Source: Diplonema japonicum
Taxonomy: Eukaryota > Euglenozoa > Diplonemea > Diplonemida > Diplonemidae
Assembly (NCBI GenBank): GCA_964019335.1
Contig: OZ025658.1
Span: forward strand, 310,001 to 374,000
Direction of reading: 5' to 3'
Length of the DNA stretch: 64,000 bases
Position 1 is the stretch's first letter. The number at the start of each line of letters is the position of its first letter. Under the pieces are notes generated by a model. The model saw only the letters and a program-made list of their open reading frames with translations, ran no database searches and was not told where the DNA came from. Below are positions 20,433 through 30,159 of the stretch, piece by piece. The translations under genes and the position numbers were made by a program.

Positions 20433-21451
20433 CCCTTCTTCTTTCAGCATACTGTCATCATATTGTTTGTGGGCTCCGCTGCAGCGTTTACAATGCCGTA
20501 CTCCTTCTTCTCTTCCACAAGGAGAGCAACGGGGTTGAACGGGATCGGGCAGTAGTAAAACGCCCGCAGGTCGATCTTCCAATAATACTCGAATTGTTTC
20601 AACACGGGGGCCTTGAAGACAAACCCAGCCCACCAGCGATGGATCTGCTGAACCTGCATGATCTCTGCAGAGTCGGGCCCCTTCCGTCTTGGGAATATTT
20701 TACCTTTCCCGTGTATCCGTTCACGGTCAACCCAGCGGGGGATGTCCCAATGCTCCGGGGGTACAATGTTGAAACTTGCAGGTGTTGTTAAAACACCCTT
20801 ATAAGCTGCTGTCACCCACGACGGCCAGGCACCAGGGGTAAACAGAGAGTAAGGGTACCGGACTTTAAAATTCACGTTTTTTTCAAACCGCTGTAGAGTT
20901 TCATATGCGGTGGTAGCCTGTTTCGGAGGAACCAACATTACGAAGGTCACCCGCACACCATGGGTTGGCCTATCGAATCTTGCTTTTGTTTGCTGAAAGG
21001 TTGAGTTAGGGTCACCTTTCGGCCATACAACTGGCGGGGTGAGGGACACCATCCCTACACTGTGTTGGCATTTTTCCGCGCACGTTTGCCGCCGTCTTTC
21101 TGATGTGCAAGAGAGTTCTATCCTTATGTTGTCGGTGCATTCGCACCATCCCGCTGAACCCTCTCCGATTATGGTGTCGCAGGCTTTGTCTCTCGCTTTG
21201 TTCCGTTCTCCATATGGCACGCAGTAGTCCACGTGTCGCCACCCCAAGCACGGTCCTGTCACCACCTTCAACGCCTTCGTCGCCTCCGTGATCCTGTCCC
21301 CGGTGTTCTTCATCCTTGATGAGATCAACAACTCCCCCCTAATCGACGATATTACATACACAGCAAGGCACATCGTGATGATGGCCGCCCATTGCGCTGC
21401 GAGGCGGGCCTCTCTTGTAGGGTATTCTGGACTGTGTCTTAGAAACCTCAT
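19875..21451 (-). CDS. GT15 (KTR/KRE2-type) alpha-mannosyltransferase, three exons
   Basis: Exons are 21451-20453, 20398-20210 and 20108-19875, giving 473 residues. Intron 1 is 54 nt, starts GTATGCTG and ends directly on a 32-A run plus AG. Intron 2 is 101 nt, GTGTGTG to ATGACAG. A signal anchor at ~22-40 (AAIITMCLAVYVISSI) makes a type II Golgi-like protein. A Cys-rich segment follows (~68-130). The catalytic domain shows EHWDIPRWVDRERI, the pattern FVFKAPVLKQFEYYWKID, and after joining exons 2 and 3 the family's hallmark TGGFFYERWSE, all typical of GDP-mannose:glycolipid/glycoprotein alpha-1,2-mannosyltransferases known mainly from fungi. Where fungal enzymes read RVEP this one reads KIDL. 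The frames join exactly at both junctions, which supports the model strongly. Confidence 0.9.
20159..20187. repeat. Dispersed short repeat, copy C, inside a GT15 intron
   Basis: AGACAATCCCACTTTGAGG followed by AGCCTCT matches the first half of copies A and B. It sits inside intron 2 of the mannosyltransferase gene between two T runs (sense strand). Confidence 0.45.
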
Positions 21452-21556
21452 TATTCCATTTGTTATTTTTTTTTTTTTTGTTTAGTGTATTTTATATGGG
21501 GCGCTTTTTTTTTTTTTTTTTTTTTTTTTAAAGTTTTGCCTTGGGTTTGTAACAGG

Positions 21557-21590
<34 letters not shown>

Positions 21591-21592
<2 letters not shown>

Positions 21593-22610
21593 ATTGTATA
21601 GTATGGAGTGCTGCTGTGCAGTGTTTCCACAGCTCGTGCGTTTCTTCGATTTCCTGCAGGATTTCTCTTAGCAACCTATCACGGGATGTGAAATCTTTCA
21701 GAGCGTCAAAAGCCATCGCCAGCCGGTATGTGCAGAGCAACCTCGGTTTGTTGTGCAAAGCAGTGTGGGGGAGAGCGTTGAACGCGTCCAAAGCACGCTT
21801 CAGCTCTGCTCCAGCAGAGTCCACGCTACCCGACTTCAACAGACTCCACCCGAGGAGGGAACGGCCCGTCGCTGTGTCAAGGTGCGCGTCCCCCCAATGA
21901 CCCTGCAAGACATCCACACCTTCCCGCAGTTCCACAACAGCCTCGGTGTGGTGTCCCAACTCGCTCAAGCATGACCCTATGCGGCACCGTGTCAATCCGG
22001 TATGGTGTGATTGCGGCCCGTCTGCTTTAATTAAAATTTGCAGGGCTCGTGTAAGGTGTTTCAAAGCGGTGCGTGCATCACCTTCCCGCAGCAAGGCAAC
22101 GCCTAGCAAAGCCCTGCATGTGGCAGTGTTCGGGTGTCCTGGGAAGGTGTCTGTGAGAATCTGCAACGATTCCGTTAAATATGAAACTGCCGAGTCCTGG
22201 TCCGACAGGGCAAGTAGAGCCAAGGTTCTCGCCACGAAAGGTGAGTTGTGGCCGTGGAGTTGCTTGTAATGAACGAGCTGACATAGGAGATCGTCTGTTG
22301 ATGCGGCAAGCCATGGTGTGGGGCCTGGTAGTGCACCGCCTCTTGTCGACTGCTGTGTCCGATGGGGGTTCACAGCGGGGAATTTCTTCTGTTCTGCCAC
22401 GGGGCGTTTCATGCACCGGGTACAGTACCACAGGGCGCATCGGGGGGTCAGCTTGCCACCGCACTGCCACCCGTTTTCGCCGGCTGGCATCATTCTCTTG
22501 CACCTTGCACAGTTCACCCCCCACCCCGTTGCCCTCGCAACCAGGTCGTGTCCGCAGGACCATGCCCCGCTGCCCGCTCCGATTTTTTCTTTTTTCTCTT
22601 CACTCGACAT
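21591..22610 (-). CDS. Zinc-ribbon/TPR protein
   Basis: The ATG at 22610 (MSSEEKKEKIGAGSG) gives 339 residues. Residues ~15-70 form a Cys/His cluster (SCGHDL, NCARCKR, WQCGG, RCALWYCTRC) that should bind two zinc ions. From ~110 to the end are tetratricopeptide-like helical repeats spaced 40-44 residues, for example NTATCRALLGVALLREG and DTATGRSLLGWSLLKSG, as in TPR_12/kinesin-light-chain-type arrays. Such proteins act as protein-interaction adaptors. A 5' A-tract followed by AG-CAACG near 22646 is a possible splice acceptor. I cannot assign a specific partner or pathway. Confidence 0.75.
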
Positions 22611-24080
22611 TTTTTTTTCTTTGCAATAACGTGTAGGGGGGCGTTGCTTTTTTTTTTTTTTTTTGAGAATTTTATAAGCCAGCCCCGGATGCGTTGTTCC
22701 AACGGGTGCTTTATTTGATTCAAACATGCTCCGTTGGTGTTTTAAGTCCCTTCTCGAAAGAGGCAACATTGGACCCCTAAAATATAGCAGCCGGCGTCGC
22801 AAGGGGTAAAAAAAAAAATTGAAATGAAAAAAGGATTTTGGTGTGAAGACGAGAAACAAGGGAGTGAGTATTTTTTGAAGTAGAGGGGAGGGCGGAGAGG
22901 GGGGGGTTGTGGGAAGAAGACTCGAAAAGAAAAAAGGAAAAAAAGAAGAGGGGGTAAAATAATGTCATGTTTTTTTTTCTCCCCCCCTTTCCTATTTCTT
23001 TCATTTTTTCTCTCTTTTGTTATCTCTATTTTTTTGTCGATAAAAATTGGAGCAAAAACAAAAAAAGATATCTTTGGGGGGGGGGGGGAGATCATGGGAA
23101 AGGGGGTACGGCTGGGCATCGCACCTACGCGGCATGAGGGAAAGGAATCGTTTTTTTTCTTTTTCTCTTTTTTTTTTTTTTCTACCAACAAACACGAAGC
23201 GTAGAATACCGCAGTACAAGAAACGGAGGGGGGAAGGGAGAGAAAAAATATCGGGGGAGAAAAAAAAAAAGTAAAGAAAAAAAAATATAAAAAGTTCCGG
23301 AAAAAAAGAAAAGAAAGGCACTAAGAAGGATTGACTACGAGGAGAATGAACAAAAGAAAGGAGATCTATGAGCGTGGCTTTGCAGTCGGGTAAAATAAAC
23401 CTAAATTACACGTTTTTTTTTTTTTTTTCCTATCCTCGCTTCTTCCTTTAATTTTGATTGGCCAAAGACTCGTTCTAGTAAAAAAAAGGTGAAAGAGTTG
23501 TGTAAAAACAACGCGAAAGTAGGGAGGGGAGGGGGGGGGGGGGGGGGGGGGGTTCACCAGTAACGCCGCAACTTATTTGTTTTTCAAATCATATTCTTTT
23601 TTTTTTTAAAAACCTCCTCACAGCCAGGAAAACATAGGAACACAAAAAAAAAGAACATGTGCCACTTGAAGAACAAAGGGTTTTGAGAATGATCTCCTTT
23701 TTTTTTCCCTCTATTATTTTTCCGACTTGTCTCACCAAATTGCGGCATTCGTTTGTTACCTGGGGGAGTGATTTCTAACTCGGGAGGGGGGGGGGGGGGG
23801 GGGTTAAAGTGATGTACGGACATAAAGAGACTCTAAAATCCACCCTCCCCCCCAAAAAAAAAGAAAGAAGATAAAAAAAAATAAATAGTACTCCGAAATA
23901 ATTTCTGTGAACTTCACCCAAAAAGTTTTTTATATGTATTTTTTTTACCCAGTCTGGCTCTTCTTTTTCCCGTCCTCTCACCAAAAAAAAGGGGGGGGGG
24001 AAAGAATCACAATGATGGGGGGGAGGAAGGGGGGGGGGATAAAAGGCAACTGATACTACCCCCTTATCTGGGAACACGTT

Positions 24081-24114
<34 letters not shown>

Positions 24115-24320
24115 ATGAACAAGAAAAAAACAATATATTGATAATGAATTGTTAGTGCTAAAAAGAGTAGTGGTGGCATTGTTGGGCTTATCCTTCTACA
24201 GGTTAATCCCGGCTGTGCACAAACAACAATCAACCGACTCTTTTTTTTTTTCTTCTTCTTCTTCTTTCTTTTTTTTTACGAACACGGCAATGAATAAAAT
24301 ATAAAAAAAAAAAGTTGTTT
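22611..24320. other. Intergenic region with one solo retroelement terminus
   Basis: Long G, T and A runs, no supportable host gene. The 128-bp solo terminal sequence at 24113-24240 is the only recognisable unit. Confidence 0.5.
24113..24240 (+). mobile_element. Solo terminus of the VIPER-like element (SIRE-like), copy 1
   Basis: It starts GCATGAACAAG and ends CAACCGACTC. The first ~110 bases are almost identical to the 5' end of the element at 30135-33721, and the last ~30 bases to that element's 3' end. The two parts meet at CGGCTGTGCACAAACA, the short sequence present at both ends of the long copy. The unit sits between two long T runs. Confidence 0.85.
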
Positions 24321-24453
24321 TTACAGCTCCATCTTAGACCGCAAAGTAAAGAAAAATTCATCGAAATCCTGCGTGTTGCCCCGCACGAACTTCACTTCGA
24401 GCAGAGTGTTGTCCGACGCAGTCGGTAGGCATATTGTAGTGTATGCCAACTGT

Positions 24454-24507
<54 letters not shown>

Positions 24508-25712
24508 CCCAACATACCATTTTCCCATGCCTAACCCTTGTGGTATACCCTTTAATCTCATGCGTTGACTCTTTACGGTCAGGGTGCGCGTCCATAGCTG
24601 CAAGCACAGCCGACAGTTTTGTGAATGTTTCCGAGAGAGTAGTGTCGACTATGATGGACCCCATCAAAGTCTTCTGCTGGGTTTGCGCGTTCTTCATCCG
24701 ACTCTGTACCTCAAAAGAGTTCAACAGTTTCGTCTGGCTCGCATCCTTCCCCATGGGAGAGTGGCTGTAGTCAGAACCATCCGTATCATCTACAACATCA
24801 ATGGTGTCCAGTCCATCTTTGATAATCGGTTCTTTGGTCGCCTCGATCTTTGACACATCGAAGCCAACTTGGAACCAAGGGTCCTGTATGACCTCGTCAA
24901 GCGAGATTCTGTGAAGAGCGCTTTTAGTCAACATCTTTGAAATAAGTTCGCAGACTTCCGGGCTGAACCACTGCGGGACTTGATAGTCGCTGCTTTCAAT
25001 AAGCTTAAACAACACATCGATATCACTATGATCAAAAGGGAGCATCCCAGCATGCATTACGTACAGTAGAATACCGCTTGACCATACGTCTGCTGCCATC
25101 CCGTTGTACCCTTGGTGATTGGCATTGATGACCTCGGGGGCGACGTAGTTCGGAGTTCCGCAAACTGTGCGGAGCAGTGCGTCACCTTCTTCTGCTGTGC
25201 CTGGTTGCAGGTTTGCTAGACCGAAGTCCGAGATTTTTATGACGTCGTCCTCTGTGAGTAAAAGGTTTTCAAGTTTTAAATCCCTGTGCGCGATGCCTTG
25301 GTTGTGGCAGTACTTCACACCCAGAACAAGCTGGTGGAAGTACTTCCTGGACTCGTCCTCTCTGAAACGGCCTGCGTGAAGCAGTTTTGTATACATCATG
25401 CCCCCCGTCACTAGTTCCATCACCAGGAAGAGGTATTTTTGCGTCTGGAACACCTCTAAAACTTTCACGATGTTGTCGTGGCGAAGCAGTTTTGTCACGC
25501 TGATTTCTCTTAATACCTGTTCTTCCAGGTCTTCTTGTGCCATCCTTTCCTTGTGGATCACCTGTTTTTTTTGGGGGGGGGATTGTCGTTTGGGATAATA
25601 CCTTCACAGCCACCTCCGCTCCTGTTTTGATATCGGTCCCGAGTTTTACCTTTGAGAACGTGCCCTTACCCAATGTTTTGCCCACTTCATAACCACCTAC
25701 TACCCGTCCCAT
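24321..25712 (-). CDS. SNF1/CIPK-like Ser/Thr protein kinase with KA1-type tail, three exons
   Basis: Exons are 25712-25602, 25561-24518 and 24449-24321 (427 residues). Intron 1 is 40 nt (GTATTATCCC to AAACAG) and splits AVK from VIHKERM; intron 2 is 68 nt, of which 53 are a single A run. Kinase landmarks: LGKGTFSKVKLG glycine loop, AVK lysine, HRDLKLENLLL catalytic loop (~residue 130), DFGLANL, activation loop RTVCGTPNYVAPE with the target Thr, and DVWSSGILLYVM. The C-terminal exon encodes TLLEVKFVRGNTQDFDEFF, the KA1-like end typical of SNF1/AMPK, MARK and CIPK kinases. It probably acts in energy or calcium-linked signalling. No plant-type NAF motif is obvious. An intron-blind reading gives an 18-Lys insertion and a wrong C-terminus. 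Confidence 0.92.
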
Positions 25713-25754
25713 TTTCTTTTTTTTTTTCTCTTCTTTTTCCCCCTTTTGGTTGGC

Positions 25755-25794
<40 letters not shown>

Positions 25795-26607
25795 CAGATG
25801 AGTTTGATGACTTTAAAAAAAAAAAATGGAATATGTAAACAGGGGCAAGACTGCTCTCACTTCCTCCTCTTCCTATTTTTTTTTTCTTGTAAAAAGATCA
25901 ACAAATAATAAATGTAAAATAGAAAAAAAGAAGAAAGTTTTTTTTTCTCTTCTCTTCTTCTTTTTTTTTTTTTTAAAACGCCAACCAGCGTGGTTTCGTG
26001 AATTACTTGGAGGGAGGGAGGGAGGGAAGGAAGGGAGGTCGAGAAAAAGAAGAAAAAACACAAACGGGCCCGGAAAGAGCTTTCAAAAAAAAAAAAAAAT
26101 CCCTACATGGTCTATGCACGAACGGCAGTCGGTGCCTGTAAAGGCCACATTTCATCTTCCGGCAGGGAGCTTGCCCTTTCGTTCGGAAACTGAACACAAA
26201 CTTTTATCGGACGAGGCGGGGGGGGAGGGGGGAGTCATAGCCTACGATAATATGCTGCCATAAATAATAACCATAACTTACTTGATTTTTTTTTTTTCAA
26301 TACTTAATATATAAATCAAACACCTGGTAGACCCCCGCGCCACTATTTCTTTTTTTCCCCACAAAAGAAATGCCTGAAAAGCAGTGTGATGGGACATCCC
26401 CTGTATTATGAAAGCTGTTCCGACCAAGAAAAAAAAAATTCAGACTTTATAAAAAAATAAGAATAAAAATAAAAAAAAAAACCGCCCAGCGAAGGCTTTT
26501 TTCTTTTTTTTCTTTTTTTTTTTTTTTTTCCCAGAAGAATGGGAGAGACAGAGATAGGGAGAGAGATAACACAAAAAAAACAGCCTATTTTTCAACATTT
26601 CAACATT
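25713..26607. other. Intergenic region, no gene seen
   Basis: T and A runs flank a mixed-composition island at about 26100-26270. Neither strand of the island gives a frame I can support as coding. Confidence 0.45.
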
Positions 26608-27636
26608 TCAACAGGCCACCGCACGACACTGCAAAGCCTGAACGGCAGTGACGGCGGTGGTGGTCACGATATCGTCCACAGAGCAACCTCTGGAAAGATC
26701 ATTCACAGGCCGTCTGAGCCCTTGCAAAATGGGCCCCATAACAACACATCCTGTGGACTGCTGCACAGCCTTGTAAGTGATGTTCCCGCAGTTCAAATCA
26801 GGGAACACCAGAACGTTGGAATCCGAACGCAGCTCGGCACCCTTCGCAAGGGCTATCTCCCTGTTGACAGCAGCATCATACTGCAAAGGACCTTCAACAG
26901 GAACAGCAGGGGAGACCAGTGACTTCGCAGTTGACACCGCAGATCGTACTTTATCAACAAGAGGCCCGGTGTTGGAAAGTCCTGTAGCGAACGACAGCAT
27001 TGCAACATGCGGTTCTATACCAAAGGCTGAGGCGGTGGACGCTGATGCTGCTGCTATGATCCCAAGCTCCTCAGCATCAGGAGATACTTGCAACGCACAA
27101 TCCGCATACACAACAACATTGTCAGGAAGAAGCATGAACATCAAACTGCTTACTATACTGTCATCAACATTGCCTATCAGTTGTAAAGCAGGACGAATTG
27201 TGTCTGCTGAAGTATGGCATGCTCCGGATACCATTCCGTCTGCATCACCACAGGCCACCATCATGGTGCCGTAGATGGGGGTGTCTCGTTGCATGATGGT
27301 AAATGCTTCTTCTACAGTGACGCCTTTGTGGTCTCTTTTTTTCGCCATTTCTATGGCGTACCTTTCGACCCGTGTGTCTGTTTCGGGGTCTAGAATGTTG
27401 ATATTCTTCAGTTGTCCCGCCACCCCACGTTCTTTTGCTAGCTTTAGTATCTTGTCCCCGTTCCCCAGAAGCGTTACGTCTGCGATGCCTTGTTTTTGTA
27501 TCCTAACAGCGGCCTCCACAACACGTGGGTCCTCTGCCTCTGGGAGGACGATGCTCTGCTTAGACGCCATCGCCTCGCCGAATAGCTTTTCTGTGAAGAC
27601 CTTTGCACTGATGCGTGTGAAGTGAGTTCGCCGCAT
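26608..27636 (-). CDS. pta: Phosphate acetyltransferase (phosphotransacetylase)
   Basis: The 342-residue product matches the single-domain PTA_PTB family along its whole length (usual length ~330). It interconverts acetyl-CoA plus phosphate with acetyl phosphate plus CoA. Conserved segments include IVLPEAEDPRVVEAA near the N-terminus, MVSGACHTSADTIRPALQ, VVYADCALQVSPDAEELG, MLSFATGLSN, VEGPLQYDAAVN and VFPDLNCGNITYK. The first ~20 residues are basic and hydroxylated (MRRTHFTRISAKVF) and could be a mitochondrial presequence. The enzyme is patchy in eukaryotes and usually pairs with acetate kinase, which is not in this window. No intron. An acquisition from bacteria is plausible but not shown here. 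Confidence 0.93.
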   Translation of the reverse strand: MRRTHFTRISAKVFTEKLFGEAMASKQSIVLPEAEDPRVVEAAVRIQKQGIADVTLLGNGDKILKLAKERGVAGQLKNINILDPETDTRVERYAIEMAKKRDHKGVTVEEAFTIMQRDTPIYGTMMVACGDADGMVSGACHTSADTIRPALQLIGNVDDSIVSSLMFMLLPDNVVVYADCALQVSPDAEELGIIAAASASTASAFGIEPHVAMLSFATGLSNTGPLVDKVRSAVSTAKSLVSPAVPVEGPLQYDAAVNREIALAKGAELRSDSNVLVFPDLNCGNITYKAVQQSTGCVVMGPILQGLRRPVNDLSRGCSVDDIVTTTAVTAVQALQCRAVAC

Positions 27637-28248
27637 TTTCTTTCTTTTTTTTTTGTTGTGTGTAGTGGATCCTTTATTTTTCCCCCCCCCTTTTTTTTCT
27701 TCTTTCGTTTCTTCCCCTCCCCTTCGGTGCTAGCACAAGAAGAAAGAAAGAATAAAAAAGAAAGTTATAAATGAACAGAAAAGGCGATGTTTAACAGAAA
27801 ATATAGCCCTAGTTTTTTTTTTTTTTCTTCTTCTTCTTCCCCCTCCTAAGAATCATGTACTAATTGTTAGAACTTCAAAACCGTTTTTGGCTGTGAAGTG
27901 AGGCACGTGCCCCTCCCAGGCGGTTTTCGAGGGATCGCATTTGATTCCCTCAAAAAATGCTTTTTTTGAGGGGGGGTACAAAGAAAAAAATTGGGAACAC
28001 ACTGCCATTTTATTTTCTTTTTTTTTTTTTTCGTAGAAGAAAATCTTAAAAACCTCGGGGTTTTTTTTTTCGACGAAATAGAAAACACGACTCGCAAAAA
28101 TGTTACGGCCATATAAATAATATAAAAAAAAACTTTTTTTTTGTAAATGCAATATTAAGGCAGAGAGGGAGAGAAAGTACGGGGGGGGGGGGGAGAATAT
28201 TTTTTTTTAATATGAAATTTATGTGTATTACTGGTGGATGGTGTAAAT

Positions 28249-28288
<40 letters not shown>

Positions 28289-28301
28289 TCATTGCCACTT
28301 T
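27637..28301. other. Intergenic region, no gene seen
   Basis: Homopolymers surround a small island at about 27865-27960 with a minus frame of ~35 residues. Too little to call. Confidence 0.45.
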
Positions 28302-29282
28302 TTATGCCATGTTCACCGCAAAACCCTTCAGACCAAGAAATATACCGGAAACAGAGTCTCGGGGCTGGGATTCAGCACAAAGTACCTCCCGAACGGTACT
28401 GGCAAGCATTTCCGAATCAACATTAGTGGTGGTCGAGAACAACCGTGCAAGGAAGAACGCGGCAACCTGCTTCTTCGGGGTGACAAGATGAGAAGTGTAA
28501 ATAAAAACGAAAGAACAGTCGTCGCACTCAACAGCGTTGGCTGAGAACTCGGGGTATAATTCCGGAAAGCCTATTCCTTGCGAAGGCCGGGAAGACTTCA
28601 CACACGACATCACACTCCCGTCCCTCTTGCAAAAAATCGCATCCGCACCACCAAGACTGAACGAAACAATGCTGGAATCGATCGTAACAGTCCCTGCAAG
28701 ACTCACCGCTTCCCCGTTGTTGTTTTCTCGATCGGCTCGGTACCGTCTGTCGAGCTCAAGCAACGCTGATTGAATTGCATTCTTCACGTTTTTTACGAAA
28801 GTGTCGGACAGTTCATCGTAAAGCAGAGTGGGGAGCCACCTCGAACAGTAGTTCAGAGAATGGTGAGAAGTACCTTCAAAGACAACATGGAGTTGGACAC
28901 TTCCATCTATTCGTGTGGGTTTATTCAAGAAGCTGGAGAGATTGTTGACGCATAGAGTGCTTGTGACGCTTTGTTCTCCTTTCACAGTGCACTGCTGTTG
29001 GAGGTAAGCTGCGGCGTTGTGCCGCGGCGTGGGCAGGGGAGGTGTTCTTGCCAGCTTTCGTCGCCGTTTGGTCTCGTTGAGGACTTGTTCGTGTTCCTCG
29101 CCACCGTCCACAGTGGCGATCCATCTGGAAATGTCGCGCACCCGAGACCGTTTCTGCACGGAAGAAGAGCTACCGTTCAGTGTCGTCAGCCAACGTTTCT
29201 TCTCCCCCATGCAGCAGGCGTTGTTCCCGAAACTCGCAAGACTTCCCAGTGTTAAGAAATCTTCGGATATGTCTGCTCTCAT
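28302..29282 (-). CDS. PP2C-like protein lacking catalytic residues (pseudophosphatase)
   Basis: The product is 326 residues. The order of motifs follows the PP2C (PPM) fold: LHVVFEGTSHHSLNYCSRWL in place of VFDGHGG, an ALLELDRRYRAD helix, GTVTIDSSIVSFSLGGADAIFC in place of the SGSTA and ANVGDSRA strands, and SFVFIYTSHLV in place of FLILASDGLWD. The Asp residues that bind the two metals in active PP2C enzymes are absent at all three places. I infer a non-catalytic relative that may bind a partner. The assignment is moderate because overall similarity is low. Residues 1-110 are basic and low complexity and unrelated to the fold. Confidence 0.55.
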   Translation of the reverse strand: MRADISEDFLTLGSLASFGNNACCMGEKKRWLTTLNGSSSSVQKRSRVRDISRWIATVDGGEEHEQVLNETKRRRKLARTPPLPTPRHNAAAYLQQQCTVKGEQSVTSTLCVNNLSSFLNKPTRIDGSVQLHVVFEGTSHHSLNYCSRWLPTLLYDELSDTFVKNVKNAIQSALLELDRRYRADRENNNGEAVSLAGTVTIDSSIVSFSLGGADAIFCKRDGSVMSCVKSSRPSQGIGFPELYPEFSANAVECDDCSFVFIYTSHLVTPKKQVAAFFLARLFSTTTNVDSEMLASTVREVLCAESQPRDSVSGIFLGLKGFAVNMA

Positions 29283-30134
29283 CGTTTTCTTCTTCTTCTT
29301 TTATTATTGTTGTTGTTGTGTGTGTGTACGTCCCCTCCCAGGGATTCCTGTTTTTTTTTTTTTCCTTTTTTTTCGCGGGGGGGCAAGAAAAAAGAGGGCA
29401 AGATGGGAAAAAAAAAAAAAAAGAAAAACCATATTACTCCGCCCAGCTAAAAAAAAAAAAAGAAGAAAGAAAGAAAACAAAAATGTGATGCCTTAAAAAA
29501 TTATCTGCTAAGAAAACCGGGGTTTTCGATTCCAATTGGACAGTATTCTGAAAAAGAATTCATGTGCAAATCAAAATCCCTGAAACCCGTAGGGTTGGTA
29601 GACTTTTAATCCTACCCCGCAAATCTTTTGACGTACCCAGTTGTCCCATCTGGGTACAAAGTGGCGCTTGACGAGATTTAACAATGAAACGAACTCAATC
29701 CCGGATCTCAGTCTGCACTTCACACATTTAGCTGGACGGAGTCTAGTACTTTGGGGGGGGGGGGGGGGGGGGGAACCTTCATGTTTACCCCTATTTTTTT
29801 TTGTTGTCACTGGGGCGTGCACCAACAGCACACCACACAAAAAAAAAATAGTCCTTTTCTCTGTTCAATTTTTTTTTTCTCTTTTACTGTACCAGGGGGG
29901 ATAAAAGCTATGAGAGAAATAAATAAATAAAGGAGAGGGAAAGCATCAGAAGGGGCTGACCAGCGTGAACTGCGCCATTTCTTCATTCTCCTTTTTTATC
30001 TGATTCTTTCTTCTATATATATATTTTTTTTTCTTTTTTCCTCGGCAGATTCCCCCTTTTTCGTCTTCTTTCTTTTCGCCTTTCTCGTTTGACAAGCCAA
30101 CCATGGCAACACGAAAGTTTAAAAAAAAAAAAAA
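29283..30134. other. Intergenic region, no gene seen
   Basis: Homopolymers plus a mixed island at about 29570-29750 with a 60-residue minus frame (PAKCVKCRLRSGIEF). It could be a decayed coding fragment. Confidence 0.4.
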
Positions 30135-30159
30135 GAGTCGGTTGATTGTTGTTTGTGCA

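Noticed and set aside
24454-24506. Poly-lysine stretch in the kinase, and similar Lys, Phe or Asn runs elsewhere
   Set aside because: These come from translating homopolymer introns or spacers. Splicing at the flanking GT/AG restores family motifs.
25973-26270. Coding-like island with plus and minus frames of about 60 codons
   Set aside because: No motifs, no acceptor, low-complexity ends.
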